From positions 1 through 30,502 of the forward strand of contig JAHBMJ010001456.1 of NCBI GenBank assembly GCA_018398765.1: 30,502 bases of DNA, written 5' to 3'. Of the stretch, positions 21,680 through 30,502 are shown one piece after another. Numbering within the stretch: position 1 is the first letter of the stretch; every line of letters begins with the position of its first letter. The notes below the pieces were generated by a model that saw only the letters and a list, made by a program, of their open reading frames with translations, made no database searches and was not told the DNA's origin. This DNA comes from Chromera velia (Eukaryota; Sar; Chromeraceae). Position numbers and translations under genes: made by a program.

Positions 21680-23158
21680 TCAGGCAAACGGATCGATGTT
21701 AGTCCAATTCGGAATCTTTTTCTCGGACCGAGCACGGTCTTTCAGGGCTTCCGAAGCGTCGAGATCAAGCTCTCTCCGTTGCAGATGTCCCTCTTCTTGC
21801 TCTTGTTGAAACAGGACAAGGGAGAACAAATTTGGCAAGCAACCTGGGCGCAGAATATCAAGAAAAGCTGAGAAACCGTCAATGCTGATTCTATTTCGAC
21901 TCAGATTCAGATGAGTGAGTTTGGGACACCCATGGGCAGTGAAGACCTCAGCCAGTCTCTTCAGCTTCTTGTCGTCAATCTCACAGGCAGAAAGGTCCAA
22001 CTCTTTCAAGTTTGACAGCTTCCCTTCAGAGAACACCCCCCGACTGGCAGCTAGAGAAGCCAACGCCTCTTCTCCCACTCTTCCACCCCACAGACGGAGA
22101 CCCGTCACGCAGGACGGGAGCCCCCTTTCGCTTTCGGCTATTGCGCTGATGAGGGCGTCAAGGTTCAGATCGCCATTTCGGAGTCCCCGAGGAAAAGGGA
22201 AGGAGTAACAAACACTTTCGAGACGAGGCGGCAGCCTCACTCTCCTCACATCCTCTGCAATCAATCCTAGCTCCTCCTGCACATTGACAAGACACAAACG
22301 ATGCTTCAACACGCTGTGCTCTGGATACAGCGACTGAAGAGACGGGAGCTTTCCAGATCTCAGGACAGCTGCTAAACGCCCGCCCGCGCCCGCACGATGA
22401 GCATGAGTGTCAGACAGCTCCAGGAATTTGAGCTTTGGCAGCCCTTTCTGGCTGTCAGTTATTGCCTGCAGAAACTCCCCCCACGCCACCACGCTCACAC
22501 GCCTGTTCGCGCTGAGCAGCAGAGAAATCATCCCTGTGAGCCACCCGCCCCTGACAGCCTCTGCAAGTCCCCTCAGCCCCTCATCAATCAATTCACTATT
22601 TCTGAAATCCATCTTCGCCAGTCTGGGCAACTTTCCATGCATCAACGCCATACACAACGGCCCCACCCCCCCTCCTACCATAGTGTCCTTGAGGACCAAT
22701 TCTTCTAAAAAAGGCATCCCCCCCTCATTCTCAACTACAGCACTCATTAGCGTCTCCAAACTCTCTCTTCCAAAAGCGTTATTTTTCGTCAATTGAAAAA
22801 CCCGCAACCGAGAGAGGCATCCCCCCTTCAGTGCCTCTGCAATCAAACCAACGTCGACCTCTGTCAGGTGAAAGCCTCGCAGGCGCAGTTCAGAGAGGAC
22901 ACACAATCTCCCCACACCCCCCAATGCTGTCAAGAAAGTCCTTTTGGCTTCGAGGAACCCTGAGTCATTTCGGTAGAGAAAAACGTTATGCAAATATTGC
23001 GCTCCCAAGTCAATCTCCACCTTCCTGAGAAATCCCAATCGCCCAGTCTCAATGCCTTCTCCCAACAACCTCAAAAATTCCCACTCATCGTCCCCCACTC
23101 GCCACTCTACCCGCAAATCCATCGCATCAAATTTCTTTCCCCTTTCCTTTACCCCCTC
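21680..23158 (-). CDS. Leucine-rich-repeat protein, C-terminal part in the same frame after the TGA
   Basis: The frame is open from just after the TGA at 23159-23161 to a stop at 21680-21682. The first Met is at 23122, giving 480 residues if translated separately. It shows repeated RNI-type LRRs: LSELRLRGFHLTEVDVGLIA, LEELVLKDTMVGGGVGPL, LKELDLSACEIDDKKLKRLA and LTHLNLSRNRISIDGFSAF. Twelve in-frame codons without a stop link it to the upstream part, so one LRR protein of about 837 residues broken by a single TGA is the simplest reading. Two adjacent genes, stop readthrough or a sequencing error are alternatives. The tail after the last LRR is charged (EQEEGHLQRREL). Confidence 0.7.
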   Translation of the reverse strand, partial: EGVKERGKKFDAMDLRVEWRVGDDEWEFLRLLGEGIETGRLGFLRKVEIDLGAQYLHNVFLYRNDSGFLEAKRTFLTALGGVGRLCVLSELRLRGFHLTEVDVGLIAEALKGGCLSRLRVFQLTKNNAFGRESLETLMSAVVENEGGMPFLEELVLKDTMVGGGVGPLCMALMHGKLPRLAKMDFRNSELIDEGLRGLAEAVRGGWLTGMISLLLSANRRVSVVAWGEFLQAITDSQKGLPKLKFLELSDTHAHRAGAGGRLAAVLRSGKLPSLQSLYPEHSVLKHRLCLVNVQEELGLIAEDVRRVRLPPRLESVCYSFPFPRGLRNGDLNLDALISAIAESERGLPSCVTGLRLWGGRVGEEALASLAASRGVFSEGKLSNLKELDLSACEIDDKKLKRLAEVFTAHGCPKLTHLNLSRNRISIDGFSAFLDILRPGCLPNLFSLVLFQQEQEEGHLQRRELDLDASEALKDRARSEKKIPNWTNIDPFA

Positions 23159-24919
23159 TCAGGACCCCAACAGCCCCTTGAGAAATTTCGACATTCCCGA
23201 GGAAGAGAAATCAAGAACAACAGTGCGGATACACGCAAAGCGCCCATCCCACAATGCGCGCATCTGCCTCTCGCTCAAATGGTTCGCCTCCAGCTGGACG
23301 TTCTCCACAGGAGGGCACTTTTCATCTCCCAGAGCCTGCAGAAAGACTGAGACACAATACGGACCCCCCAACCGGCTCTTTATCGTCACGCTGAGGTTCT
23401 TCAAATGAGGCACTGCAGACACACGCAATGCCTGGTTCAAAGGAACCAAGCCAACCGAATTACCCTGCACATCGAGGGTCTCTAGATTCAGAAGGTTCCC
23501 TTTCTTGAGAACACCCGCAAGCTCCTCGATGTAAGGAGAGTCTCTCAGCCCGCACACCCTCAACAGGAGCACCCGGAGACACGGCAGCAAAGCGACAAAG
23601 AGAACAGAACACAGGGTCACCATCATGTCTGCCTCATTTAGTCTGTTCCCTGAAACATTCAGCGTCTCCACTTTCCATCCCCCCTCCCTCTCCTTGAAGG
23701 CCTCACATACAGTCTGCAGCCCCTCTTTGTCGAGGCCACAACTCTCCAGATCCAGATGGCGGAGGGAGTCTGTTTTCCCCTCTCTGATCGCCTCTGCAAG
23801 TGCCCTGAATCCCACAGTGCCGAGGGGGTTGCCTGAAAACAAAACCGAATGAAGAGGCTCTGATAGGCATAGGTACGTCTGGAAATCGGGACACATTTCG
23901 ACAATTTGCGGAAAAACGTGCACAGAGGAAGAGAGGGACGGCATGGGCAGCAGCACTCTGCAAAAGATCCGAACGACCAATTGATGGTTGGATGCTACCT
24001 CAGCCCCAAAGCAAACAGAGACGCTTGTGAGAAAGCCCATCAGATCAAGAACAAAAAACTCCAATTGACGAACCCTTCAGACAGAGGCTTTCCAGGGAAG
24101 GCAACAGGAGAGGAAACACCGAAGGGGCCTCCTCAGGTCCGATGGAGTGCTCTGCAGGCAACAGACCAAGAGGGGTGTTTGAAAGAAAAGTAACGATCGT
24201 CCAAGAGAAATGCACAACGGAAAAGTCAAGGTGGTATGAATAGAGTGAAAGGGAGAGAGTGAAGGAGAGAGGATGCGGGGAAGGAAATCCAAAGTGGAAG
24301 TGTGCCTACCGCCCTTCAAATCTCCGGACAAACAAAAGCCCAGCAGCAGCAGATGCAAGCAAGAAGGGCACGGGCTCCCTCTCACTGTCAGTGAAGACAC
24401 CCACCCTCCTTCTCCCTAGCTTTCTTGCAGAGAGAATAATATTTGGATTTCACTTTCAGAAAGCACTCGTTCTCCCAGCTAGCCGAAGTCTTCTCTCGCA
24501 CACACACCACGCAAGTTGACAACGTAACTGACCAGCAAAAATGAATCTCCTCACTCGTTGCGACTGCTTGCCCCCCTCCCTCTCGAGAAAGCGAATGAAA
24601 ACAGGAAGCCCCCGACCCTGAACCCCCACAGAGTCTGCACAGACACCGTATGCATCGACACATGATGATTCTGAGAAAGCTCAACCAAAACGACATGGAC
24701 GTATGTCCGTCTCTTTCTCACCAGACAAGCAGCAAATGTGCAGGGAGGGACACAGAGCCTGACCATCTTCTGTCGGAGGGAAGCGGAGACAGGAGACGGC
24801 AGGAAGAGAACTGCGATATTAAGTGAAAGAGGAAAAAGAGCTGAGACTACTGGGTTGTGGGAATGGAAGGTTACAATGCCGATGCAGACTGACAAACTCT
24901 CTTTCTATTTGTACGTACA

Positions 24920-24955
<36 letters not shown>

Positions 24956-26596
24956 GAGGGAGAGAGAGAGAAAGAGCGAGAGAGAGAAAAGTACAGAAAC
25001 GCACAGACGCACACACGAGACAAAACAAACATGCATGCAATTGGTCGCCCCCCGCCGAACGAAGAGAGAGCCGAGAGGAAGCCGGAAAGCAGGTGAGCTG
25101 TGCAAGTCAAATCAAATCAGAAGAGAAATCATTGCATGCCCTGTTGTTCCCTCCCACACCCTCAACGAAAAGAGCGAGTTCAAGCATTCGTATTCCACAA
25201 CACTTGTCTTTCCAGGAAGCAAGAGAGAGAGAGCAGACAGAGAGATGAGACCAACGAGTGTCACAAAAAGACCCCACCAACCGAGTGTCACCTCCTCAAC
25301 AGAATCCGGAAGGCACTCGAGGAAGAAGAAGATCTTCTCCGGGGAGAGCCCGAAGGTTCCTGACAGACAGTGCATAGCACAGAGAGAGGGGGGGGGAAGA
25401 GGGACGTGAGGAAGAAGTGCGGAGAAAAAGGAAGTTCCTGGATAGAAGGAGCAGCAGTTCAGAAATAACGGAGAAAAACGCAGACAGAAACCCTCCATGG
25501 ATAAATGTATGCGACGTTTAGTTGTGTGTGTGGTGATGCAATGAGTCCATCCACAGTTGTCGTCTTCTCTCTTCCCCTCTCCTCTCCTCTGATCTGCTCC
25601 GACCTGAGAGGTCAATTGCCCTCGGGGGATCGATGGGAACTTTCCCGCGTGCCTTGTGCTGCAAGGAAAGAAAATAGAAGACAGAAGAAATGCTGAACAT
25701 GTTTGCATAAGCCCGGAAGCTTGTCTCGTCTTGTGAGGCATCTATCACTATTGCGGGAAGAGAGAGAGGATGAACAGAGAGAAAGAAAGAACATCCCGGA
25801 CGAGAACGCTACGCTTAATCAGGGAAGCATCTGTGTCATGATGCAAGCTCGCATAAGGGTGAAACACACCACAAGCAGATGTCCAGCCAAATTTTTGCCT
25901 CTCTTGAGAGAGGACCTAGACGTGCACACGAGTGTACACACACTCTTGACTCGACTCGTCTCGAGCCAGAGAAATAAATCAGGTCTCACTCCAGACTACC
26001 CGACTGACTCTGCTGTGCAGCCAGAGGAGAGTCCACGCCAGCCCAAAGGAATCTCTGTCCCTCGCGAGGGAAGAGAGTGTCTGCAGGATCATTGGAGCGT
26101 GGAGGAAAGGGAAAGAGAGGTCAGGGGGAGAGAAGGCCCTAAGTGGAGGCGGGGGCTCCTATGAAATGAAGACACACGAAGGGAACGACCAAGAGAAAAG
26201 ACCAACGGCAGACTGCGGTTCATTCGACAGACAGACAGACAGACAGATTGCATTTAAAAATACGTACCGTACAGCTAGAGTGCGACGAGACAGGTGACAA
26301 GCATCTTGGACCATTCTAGTAGCTGGCAATGAAATGACAACACAATGGATCGTTCCGTCGATAACAGTTCGGGCGGTTCCTTTCGAAAGTAAAAATGAGG
26401 AAGAAGGGTAAGTACGCAGACTTGTCAAAGCGCTCACCTCTGCAGAGACTCCATATTGTTTGAGGATGACAAAGAGACTTTCGTCTTTGGTGTCCAGTCT
26501 CCCCGTCTCTTCTCGGACTTCATTGACGTCTCCTCCACCGGTCTCACACTCTCCCTTTCCTCCCTGCCCAGAATATTCGCATCTGTCTCCACTCAT
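23159..26596 (-). CDS. Leucine-rich-repeat protein (RNI-like), N-terminal part up to an in-frame TGA
   Basis: Five predicted exons in coding order: 26438-26596, 26009-26080, 25604-25658, 25282-25359 and 23159-23832, giving 345 residues. Phases (0, 0, 1, 1) agree at each join. The start at 26596 opens MSGDRCEYSGQGGKG. The joined exons yield a typical entry into an LRR domain: AIDLSG, then LPDSVEEVTLGGNPLG, FRALAEAIREGKTDSLRHLD and ESCGLDKEGLQTV. These are ribonuclease-inhibitor-type repeats with LxxLxL and NPLG/GNRL turns. No signal peptide or kinase is seen. The fourth intron (23833-25281, 1449 bases) is unusually long and contains a CT/CA microsatellite, so a further exon cannot be excluded. 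The frame ends at TGA 23159-23161, but the same frame reopens and continues with LRRs to 21680. LRR proteins of this type mediate protein binding; the partner is unknown. Confidence 0.65.
24920..24990. repeat. Compound (CT)n-(CA)n-(GA)n microsatellite
   Basis: A CT run, a CA run and a GA-rich run in sequence, inside the long fourth intron of the LRR gene. Confidence 0.9.
26227..26249. repeat. (CAGA)n tetranucleotide repeat
   Basis: Five to six ACAG units in the first intron of the LRR gene. Confidence 0.85.
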
Positions 26597-27500
26597 CCTT
26601 GCTAATGACCTGTAAATATTCAAGAAGCCAATCAAGAAGGGGGGGACACAAGAGGCGGATTCTGCGGGTGTTCTGAGGGGACCACATAAAGCGCTAGCGA
26701 GCTCACGAACCCTCGATCGCCCTCACCTTTTTCTCTCACGAAGTCACACGAGCCAATCCGCCAACAGAGCTCCAGGCAACAAAGGAGCTCTGAAGGCAAG
26801 TAGAAAACGTGGTGAACCCGGGAGCCCTTCGATGGTGGCAAAAGAATCAGTGCCACACAACTCTCTTATATTAATACACACCGTGGAGGAGACGGCAAAC
26901 CCAGTGCCTTCCCCACATGCAGAAACTGCAGCACGACAGACTCTGATCTTAAAGACCTCCAATCTGCTGCGCCAATATGGCCGGAAGGCAGTCGAAGCCC
27001 ACACTATTGCACCAAAGGCGCCAGCGGCCCGATCAGGCCCTAGCCTGAATTGTTTGGAGTCGAATTTCTGTTGAATTCCTAGCTGTGAGTATCCTGTGCA
27101 TGCATGAGTGCATGCCCTGCATGATCCTGCTTGGCAATTTTAAAATCAACGCGCGCCGGCGGGGCCACGCGCGCGCGCGCGGGGCCGTTTGCTAAATGCA
27201 TGCATGCATGGACGCGTGCATGCGAATGCATGGCCCATGCATGGCCCCGGCCGAAACCAGCAATTACCTCGGCTTGCATGCAGCCGTCTCCGGCATGTCT
27301 CTGCCACACACTCTCAGTACGACATGTCATTCTCTTTGTCCTCACTTAATTTTGATTCGAATTGCGAGTATGTAATTTGCCGTGGATGGTCTAAGTCTGC
27401 CTTGAGTGTGTATTCTTTCTGTTTTTGTCGGTTTTGGTCGGAAGTCCACCCTGCAGCTGCCAAGTGTGCATTGTGCACGGTTCAGTCAGACTGACGCAAA
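26597..27500. promoter_or_regulatory. Divergent intergenic region with TGCATGCA cluster
   Basis: It lies between the LRR start (26596, -) and the peptidase start (27501, +). No coding sequence is convincing. TGCATGCA occurs at 27097-27104, 27197-27204 (overlapping 27201-27208) and 27275-27282, with a further TGCATGC at 27217-27223. A CG-alternating stretch lies near 27150-27186. The cluster sits 220-400 bases upstream of the peptidase start codon, so it is a candidate cis-regulatory block for that gene. Confidence 0.4.
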
Positions 27501-29752
27501 ATGAAGAGAACAAGGGAGACGGCACCACGTGCACCTGCTCCTCAAGGCCCTCTGCCTCTCAATCAGGGGGCTTTCGGCACTTGCGCCGCTCATGCCTTTT
27601 CTTCGGTGCTCTCTAGCATGTTTTTTTTCAAATATAACGTCGTTGTTGAGCGAGAGAAGTTCGTAACAGCACTCGAAGACGAAAGCTGGGACGGCCTTGA
27701 TGTGAGTGAGTTGTGCAGTCTTTGGGAGCGCCAATACACGTCGAGGTTCTTCAGTGACATGGAGAAGAAGAGACGCTTCCGACTGAAGGTCAATTCCCGC
27801 GCATTCACGAAGATCGAAGATGTTTACGAGAAACAGTCCTCCGTCAACCAGATGTGCACTGTCGCCACCATCAAAACGAAGACGGCTGGACATAAACTTC
27901 ACGCCGTCGCAGTGAACGGCACGTACCCTGCGCACAAGTTTCCAAAGATGACTGCTCTGAATAGCTGGGGAACAATTAAGCCGATTTTGGACGTGAACCC
28001 ACAAAACTTCGTCAATGCTCATGGAATCGATCCTGTTATCATTGAAACCAAAGTCGGGTCCAAGCGGAGGCCGTCTCCCCCTGTGACGACCATCTTCGAG
28101 GATTGCATGACGGTCAGTCCACGGCAAGACTTAGCGTCTTCCCCTGTTCTATTTTCCTGTTCTCCGCTCCCCTGCTTAGCTCTTCAAAAAGTTTCACCTA
28201 TCTCCATTAACACCCATGAATGCCGCGACGCTCCGCGCTTTTCGATTTGTTTATCCTTCTTATTCCTTCTTGTTCTTCTTCTTCTTCTTCTTCTTCTGCT
28301 TCTGCTTCTTCTTCTTCTTCTTCTTCTTCTTCTTTGCTTTGACTTAGTTGCCCCCCTCTTTTCTTCTTTTTTTTCTCCCTCCTCCCCATGATACCTGCCT
28401 GCATGTTTTCTTTCACTATCTGTGTGCTTTCTCCCTGTTGTCAATCAGTCTGAGATTTAATGCGATCTAGTGAAAAACACCGTTACGGTGACGTACGTGC
28501 TGGTGCACGACGGAATGGCTGTACATGCAATGCCATGCTTGTGGCTGCACGTCCACTCCGCACCATCTCGTGTAGGCAGGACACTTGCTAAACCTCTTCG
28601 TGGCTCTTGCTAGTGCAGGACACTCTGTCCACCAATGTCATCAAGCCCGTGCGCTTCGGGAGTTGCGGCCTCTCTGGGGAGCGGTGGTGGGGGTCTCGGT
28701 GTTGGGCGAATGGTGATAAGTATGAAGGGCAATGGAAAGGCAAGGTGGGGCAGGAAGCCGAGAGGGACGGGCAGGGGACTTGTCGGTATGCAGATGGAGA
28801 CGTGTATGAGGGGATGTGGAAGGAAGGCCAACCGAACGGGCAGGGGACTTGTCGGTTTGCAAATGGAGACGTGTCGGAGGGAATGTGGAAGGACGACAAA
28901 AGGAACGGGCAAGGAATTTGTCGGTATGCAAATGGAGACGTGTATGAGGGGATGTGGAAAGACGGCAGAGCGAACGGGCAGGGGGTTTGTCGATTTGCGA
29001 ATGGAGATGTGTATGAAGGGATGTGGAAGGACGACAGAGTGAACGGGCAGGGGGTTCGTCGGTGTGCGAATGGAGACGTGCGTGAGGGGATGTGGAAGAA
29101 CAACAAAATAGACGGGCAGGGGACTTGTCGGCTTGCAGATGGAGACGTATATGAGGGGATGTGGAAGGAAGGCCAACCGAACGGGCAGGGGACTTACCGT
29201 TATGCAGATGGAGGGGTGTATGAGGGAAGGTGGAAAGACAACAAGAAGGACGGGCAGGGGACTTACCGTTATACAGATGGAGGGGTGTATGAGGGAAGGT
29301 GGAAGGACAACAAACAGGACGGGCAGGGGGTTTATCGGTATGTAAATGGAGAGGGGTATGAGGGAATGTGGAAGGACAACAAAATCGACGGCCAGGGGAT
29401 TTATCGGTATGCAGATGGAGGCGTGTATGAGGGGATGTGGAAGGACAACAAAATGGACGGGCAGGGGATTTTTCGGTATACAGATGGAGGCGTGTATGAG
29501 GGGATGTGGAAGGACGACAAAATGGACGGGCAGGGGATTTTTCGGTATGCAGATGGAGACGTGTATGAGGGGATGTGGAAGGACGGAGACGTGTATGAGG
29601 GGATGTGGAAGGAAGGCCAACCAAACGGGCAGGGGACTTACCGTTATGCCGATGGAGGGGTGTATGAAGGAAATTCAATGTGGAAAGACGGCAACTGGAA
29701 CGGGCAAGATTTGTCTGTATGCAAACCTAGATGCAAACGGAGACGTGTATGA
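27501..29752 (+). CDS. Papain-like cysteine peptidase fused to a MORN-repeat array
   Basis: Two exons, 27501-28112 and 28619-29752, are joined in phase 0 (donor GTCAGT, acceptor GTGCAG), giving 581 residues. Exon 1 (204 residues) shows the papain-type catalytic set in the right order: Q22 and C28 in NQGAFGTCAAHAF, H134 in KLHAVAV, and N154 in ALNSWG. The spacing is compact and no pro-region precedes it. There is no signal peptide; the first 20 residues are Pro/Arg-rich. Exon 2 begins with a ~29-residue linker, then about 12 complete 23-residue MORN repeats (YADGDVYEGMWKDxxxNGQG) and some partial ones. MORN arrays bind lipid or protein and often place proteins at membranes, so a membrane-tethered protease is the inference. 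The frame appears to slip in the last repeat, giving the ending KPRCKRRRV. Start 27501 is the first Met of the frame. Confidence 0.75.
28262..28335. repeat. (CTT)n/(TTC)n trinucleotide repeat in intron
   Basis: A CTT-rich run with a few CTG/GCT interruptions in the 506-base intron of the peptidase-MORN gene. It makes a false Leu-rich extension of the exon 1 frame. Confidence 0.9.
28706..29720 (+). repeat. 69-bp minisatellite encoding MORN repeats
   Basis: Tandem 69-base units (GATGGAGACGTGTATGAGGG core) encode 23-residue MORN units. Neighbouring units are highly similar in nucleotide sequence, so recent expansion or gene conversion is likely. Near 29557-29618 a unit is cut short, with GGAGACGTGTATGAGGGGAT repeated after only about 30 bases, a sign of unequal exchange or slippage. 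All repeats are in one exon, unlike the ankyrin gene. Confidence 0.9.
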
Positions 29753-29834
29753 GGGGATGTGGAAAAACAACACGAAAACGGACTGGTTGAAGCTGACTGG
29801 TCTAACCGGCAGCGTGCATTATGAGGGGAATTGA
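29704..29834 (+). pseudogene. Out-of-frame MORN tail of the peptidase-MORN gene
   Basis: After GGGCAAGATTTG (29702-29713), where other units have GGGCAGGGGATTTG, two bases are missing. In the shifted frame the sequence continues as MORN-like NGDVYEGMWKNN and ends at TGA 29832-29834. In the main frame translation stops at 29752. The tail thus looks like former coding sequence, unless the two bases were lost in assembly. Confidence 0.6.
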
Positions 29835-30502
29835 CTGGGAGGCCGATATTCTCGAGGAATAATGGAGGGAAACCTCGGTCAGTAACTATCCTAGCTGATG
29901 TCCCAAAATTTTGTTCTAATGATGAGAAGACGGAGACACAACCATATTGTATTAGATTGTATTCATAAATTCCGGTCTGCATTCGTTCCTCCCCAATCGT
30001 CGCGTGGATCGAGTACATTGCACTCAGTACAACTATTATACATATAATAGAAGTACAAAGCTTTAAGGATCGATGTGGTGTGGGATGAATAAGAAAAAGA
30101 AAAGACCCTGCAAGAAATGAGCCGAAAAGAAGAGGAATACGTACCGTGCCCAGCCCGTGCGGTAGTCCGTTTCTGACAGTGTTTCATGTGCCTCAAATTA
30201 GCATATGTCTGAGTCACCTACATAATATATATGTGATCATTATATCATCATCATCATAGTCATTATTATTATTATTGATCGGTTTATGCATCATTGACAC
30301 TGTTAAGGCCTACTTAGAGGGGTTGGTGCTAGTAAGTGCTTGCAGAGGTTCAAGGGTCTTCAGGGCTTGATGTCGCTGGAGCGATTCAGGTCGATCCTTA
30401 GTGACAGACTCGATCGATGTCAGGAGCATGGAGCTTTCTTGCGATTCAGTGATCAATCTGATTTCATAGTAGTCTTCCAGAAAGTCTTTCAGAAGTCTTT
30501 CA
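29835..30502. other. Intergenic 3' region, no gene seen
   Basis: After the MORN gene the sequence becomes A/T-richer, with ATC and ATT trinucleotide runs at about 30241-30276. No coding exon, RNA gene or element is recognisable before the window ends. Confidence 0.5.

Noticed and set aside
23159-23161. TGA read as selenocysteine or tryptophan
   Set aside because: No SECIS-like element was seen, an LRR gives no reason for selenocysteine, and the nuclear genes here use TGA as an ordinary stop (for example 20387-20389).
24738-25409. Plus-strand ORF of 223 codons
   Set aside because: It lies opposite the LRR gene intron and exon 25282-25359, and contains microsatellite sequence with no domain.
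27486-28127. Antisense ORF of 213 codons opposite the peptidase exon
   Set aside because: It is a shadow of the real exon. The sense strand has the Q, C, H and N catalytic motifs and spliced continuity.
28113-28391. Extension of the peptidase frame into a poly-Leu tail
   Set aside because: It reads through the donor GTCAGT into a CTT microsatellite. The spliced product joins MORN in phase instead.
28610-29678. Two antisense open frames of 336 and 345 codons over the MORN array, and extra sense-frame ORFs
   Set aside because: The 69-bp unit happens to lack stops in several frames, so repetition keeps them open. Only the + frame gives a known fold (MORN).
28706-29720. CRISPR-like regular repeats
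   Set aside because: The 69-bp units are coding MORN repeats with no unique spacers.

Overview
The window looks like nuclear DNA of an intron-rich protist, most probably a chromerid alveolate close to Chromera velia. The reasons are multi-exon genes with GT..AG introns, many acceptors ending TGCAG and many donors GTCAG, abundant TGCATGCA-type palindromes, CA/GA microsatellites inside introns, and a gene set of ankyrin, LRR, MORN and heptatricopeptide (FASTK/RAP-type) proteins. The organism assignment is inference from style and content. I saw no rRNA, tRNA, CRISPR array, bacterial operon or recognisable transposase.

Layout. 1-2954: three head-to-tail, progressively shorter copies of a ~1.34 kb repeat, with an assembly N at 2077. 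2955-4238: unassigned, with weak exon candidates. 4239-6570 (+): 3' part of a gene for a DEDDy 3'-5' exonuclease-fold (EXD/Mut-7-like) protein whose catalytic acids look lost and whose frame is broken at a run of six C. 6571-8237: intergenic, AT-rich at the end. 8238-12660 (-): eight-exon gene for a helical-repeat (HPR/FASTK-like) protein with a mitochondrial-type N-terminus. 12661-13242: shared divergent promoter region. 13243-20389 (+): 17-exon ankyrin gene in which each ankyrin repeat is exactly one phase-0 exon. 20390-21679: AT-rich intergenic. 21680-26596 (-): LRR (ribonuclease-inhibitor-like) gene, apparently cut by one in-frame TGA at 23159-23161. 26597-27500: intergenic with a TGCATGCA cluster. 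27501-29752 (+): papain-like cysteine peptidase domain spliced to a MORN-repeat array, with a frameshift near the end. 29835-30502: no gene seen.

Exon models were built by hand from reading frame, splice dinucleotides and intron phase. In the four main multi-exon genes, phases add up across every predicted junction, which is the main internal check. The genes do not form an obvious pathway. They share an enrichment in repeat-protein scaffolds (ANK, LRR, MORN, HPR), which suit protein or RNA binding. Three genes carry a frame break (exonuclease, LRR, MORN tail), which may be pseudogenisation, strain variation or assembly error.
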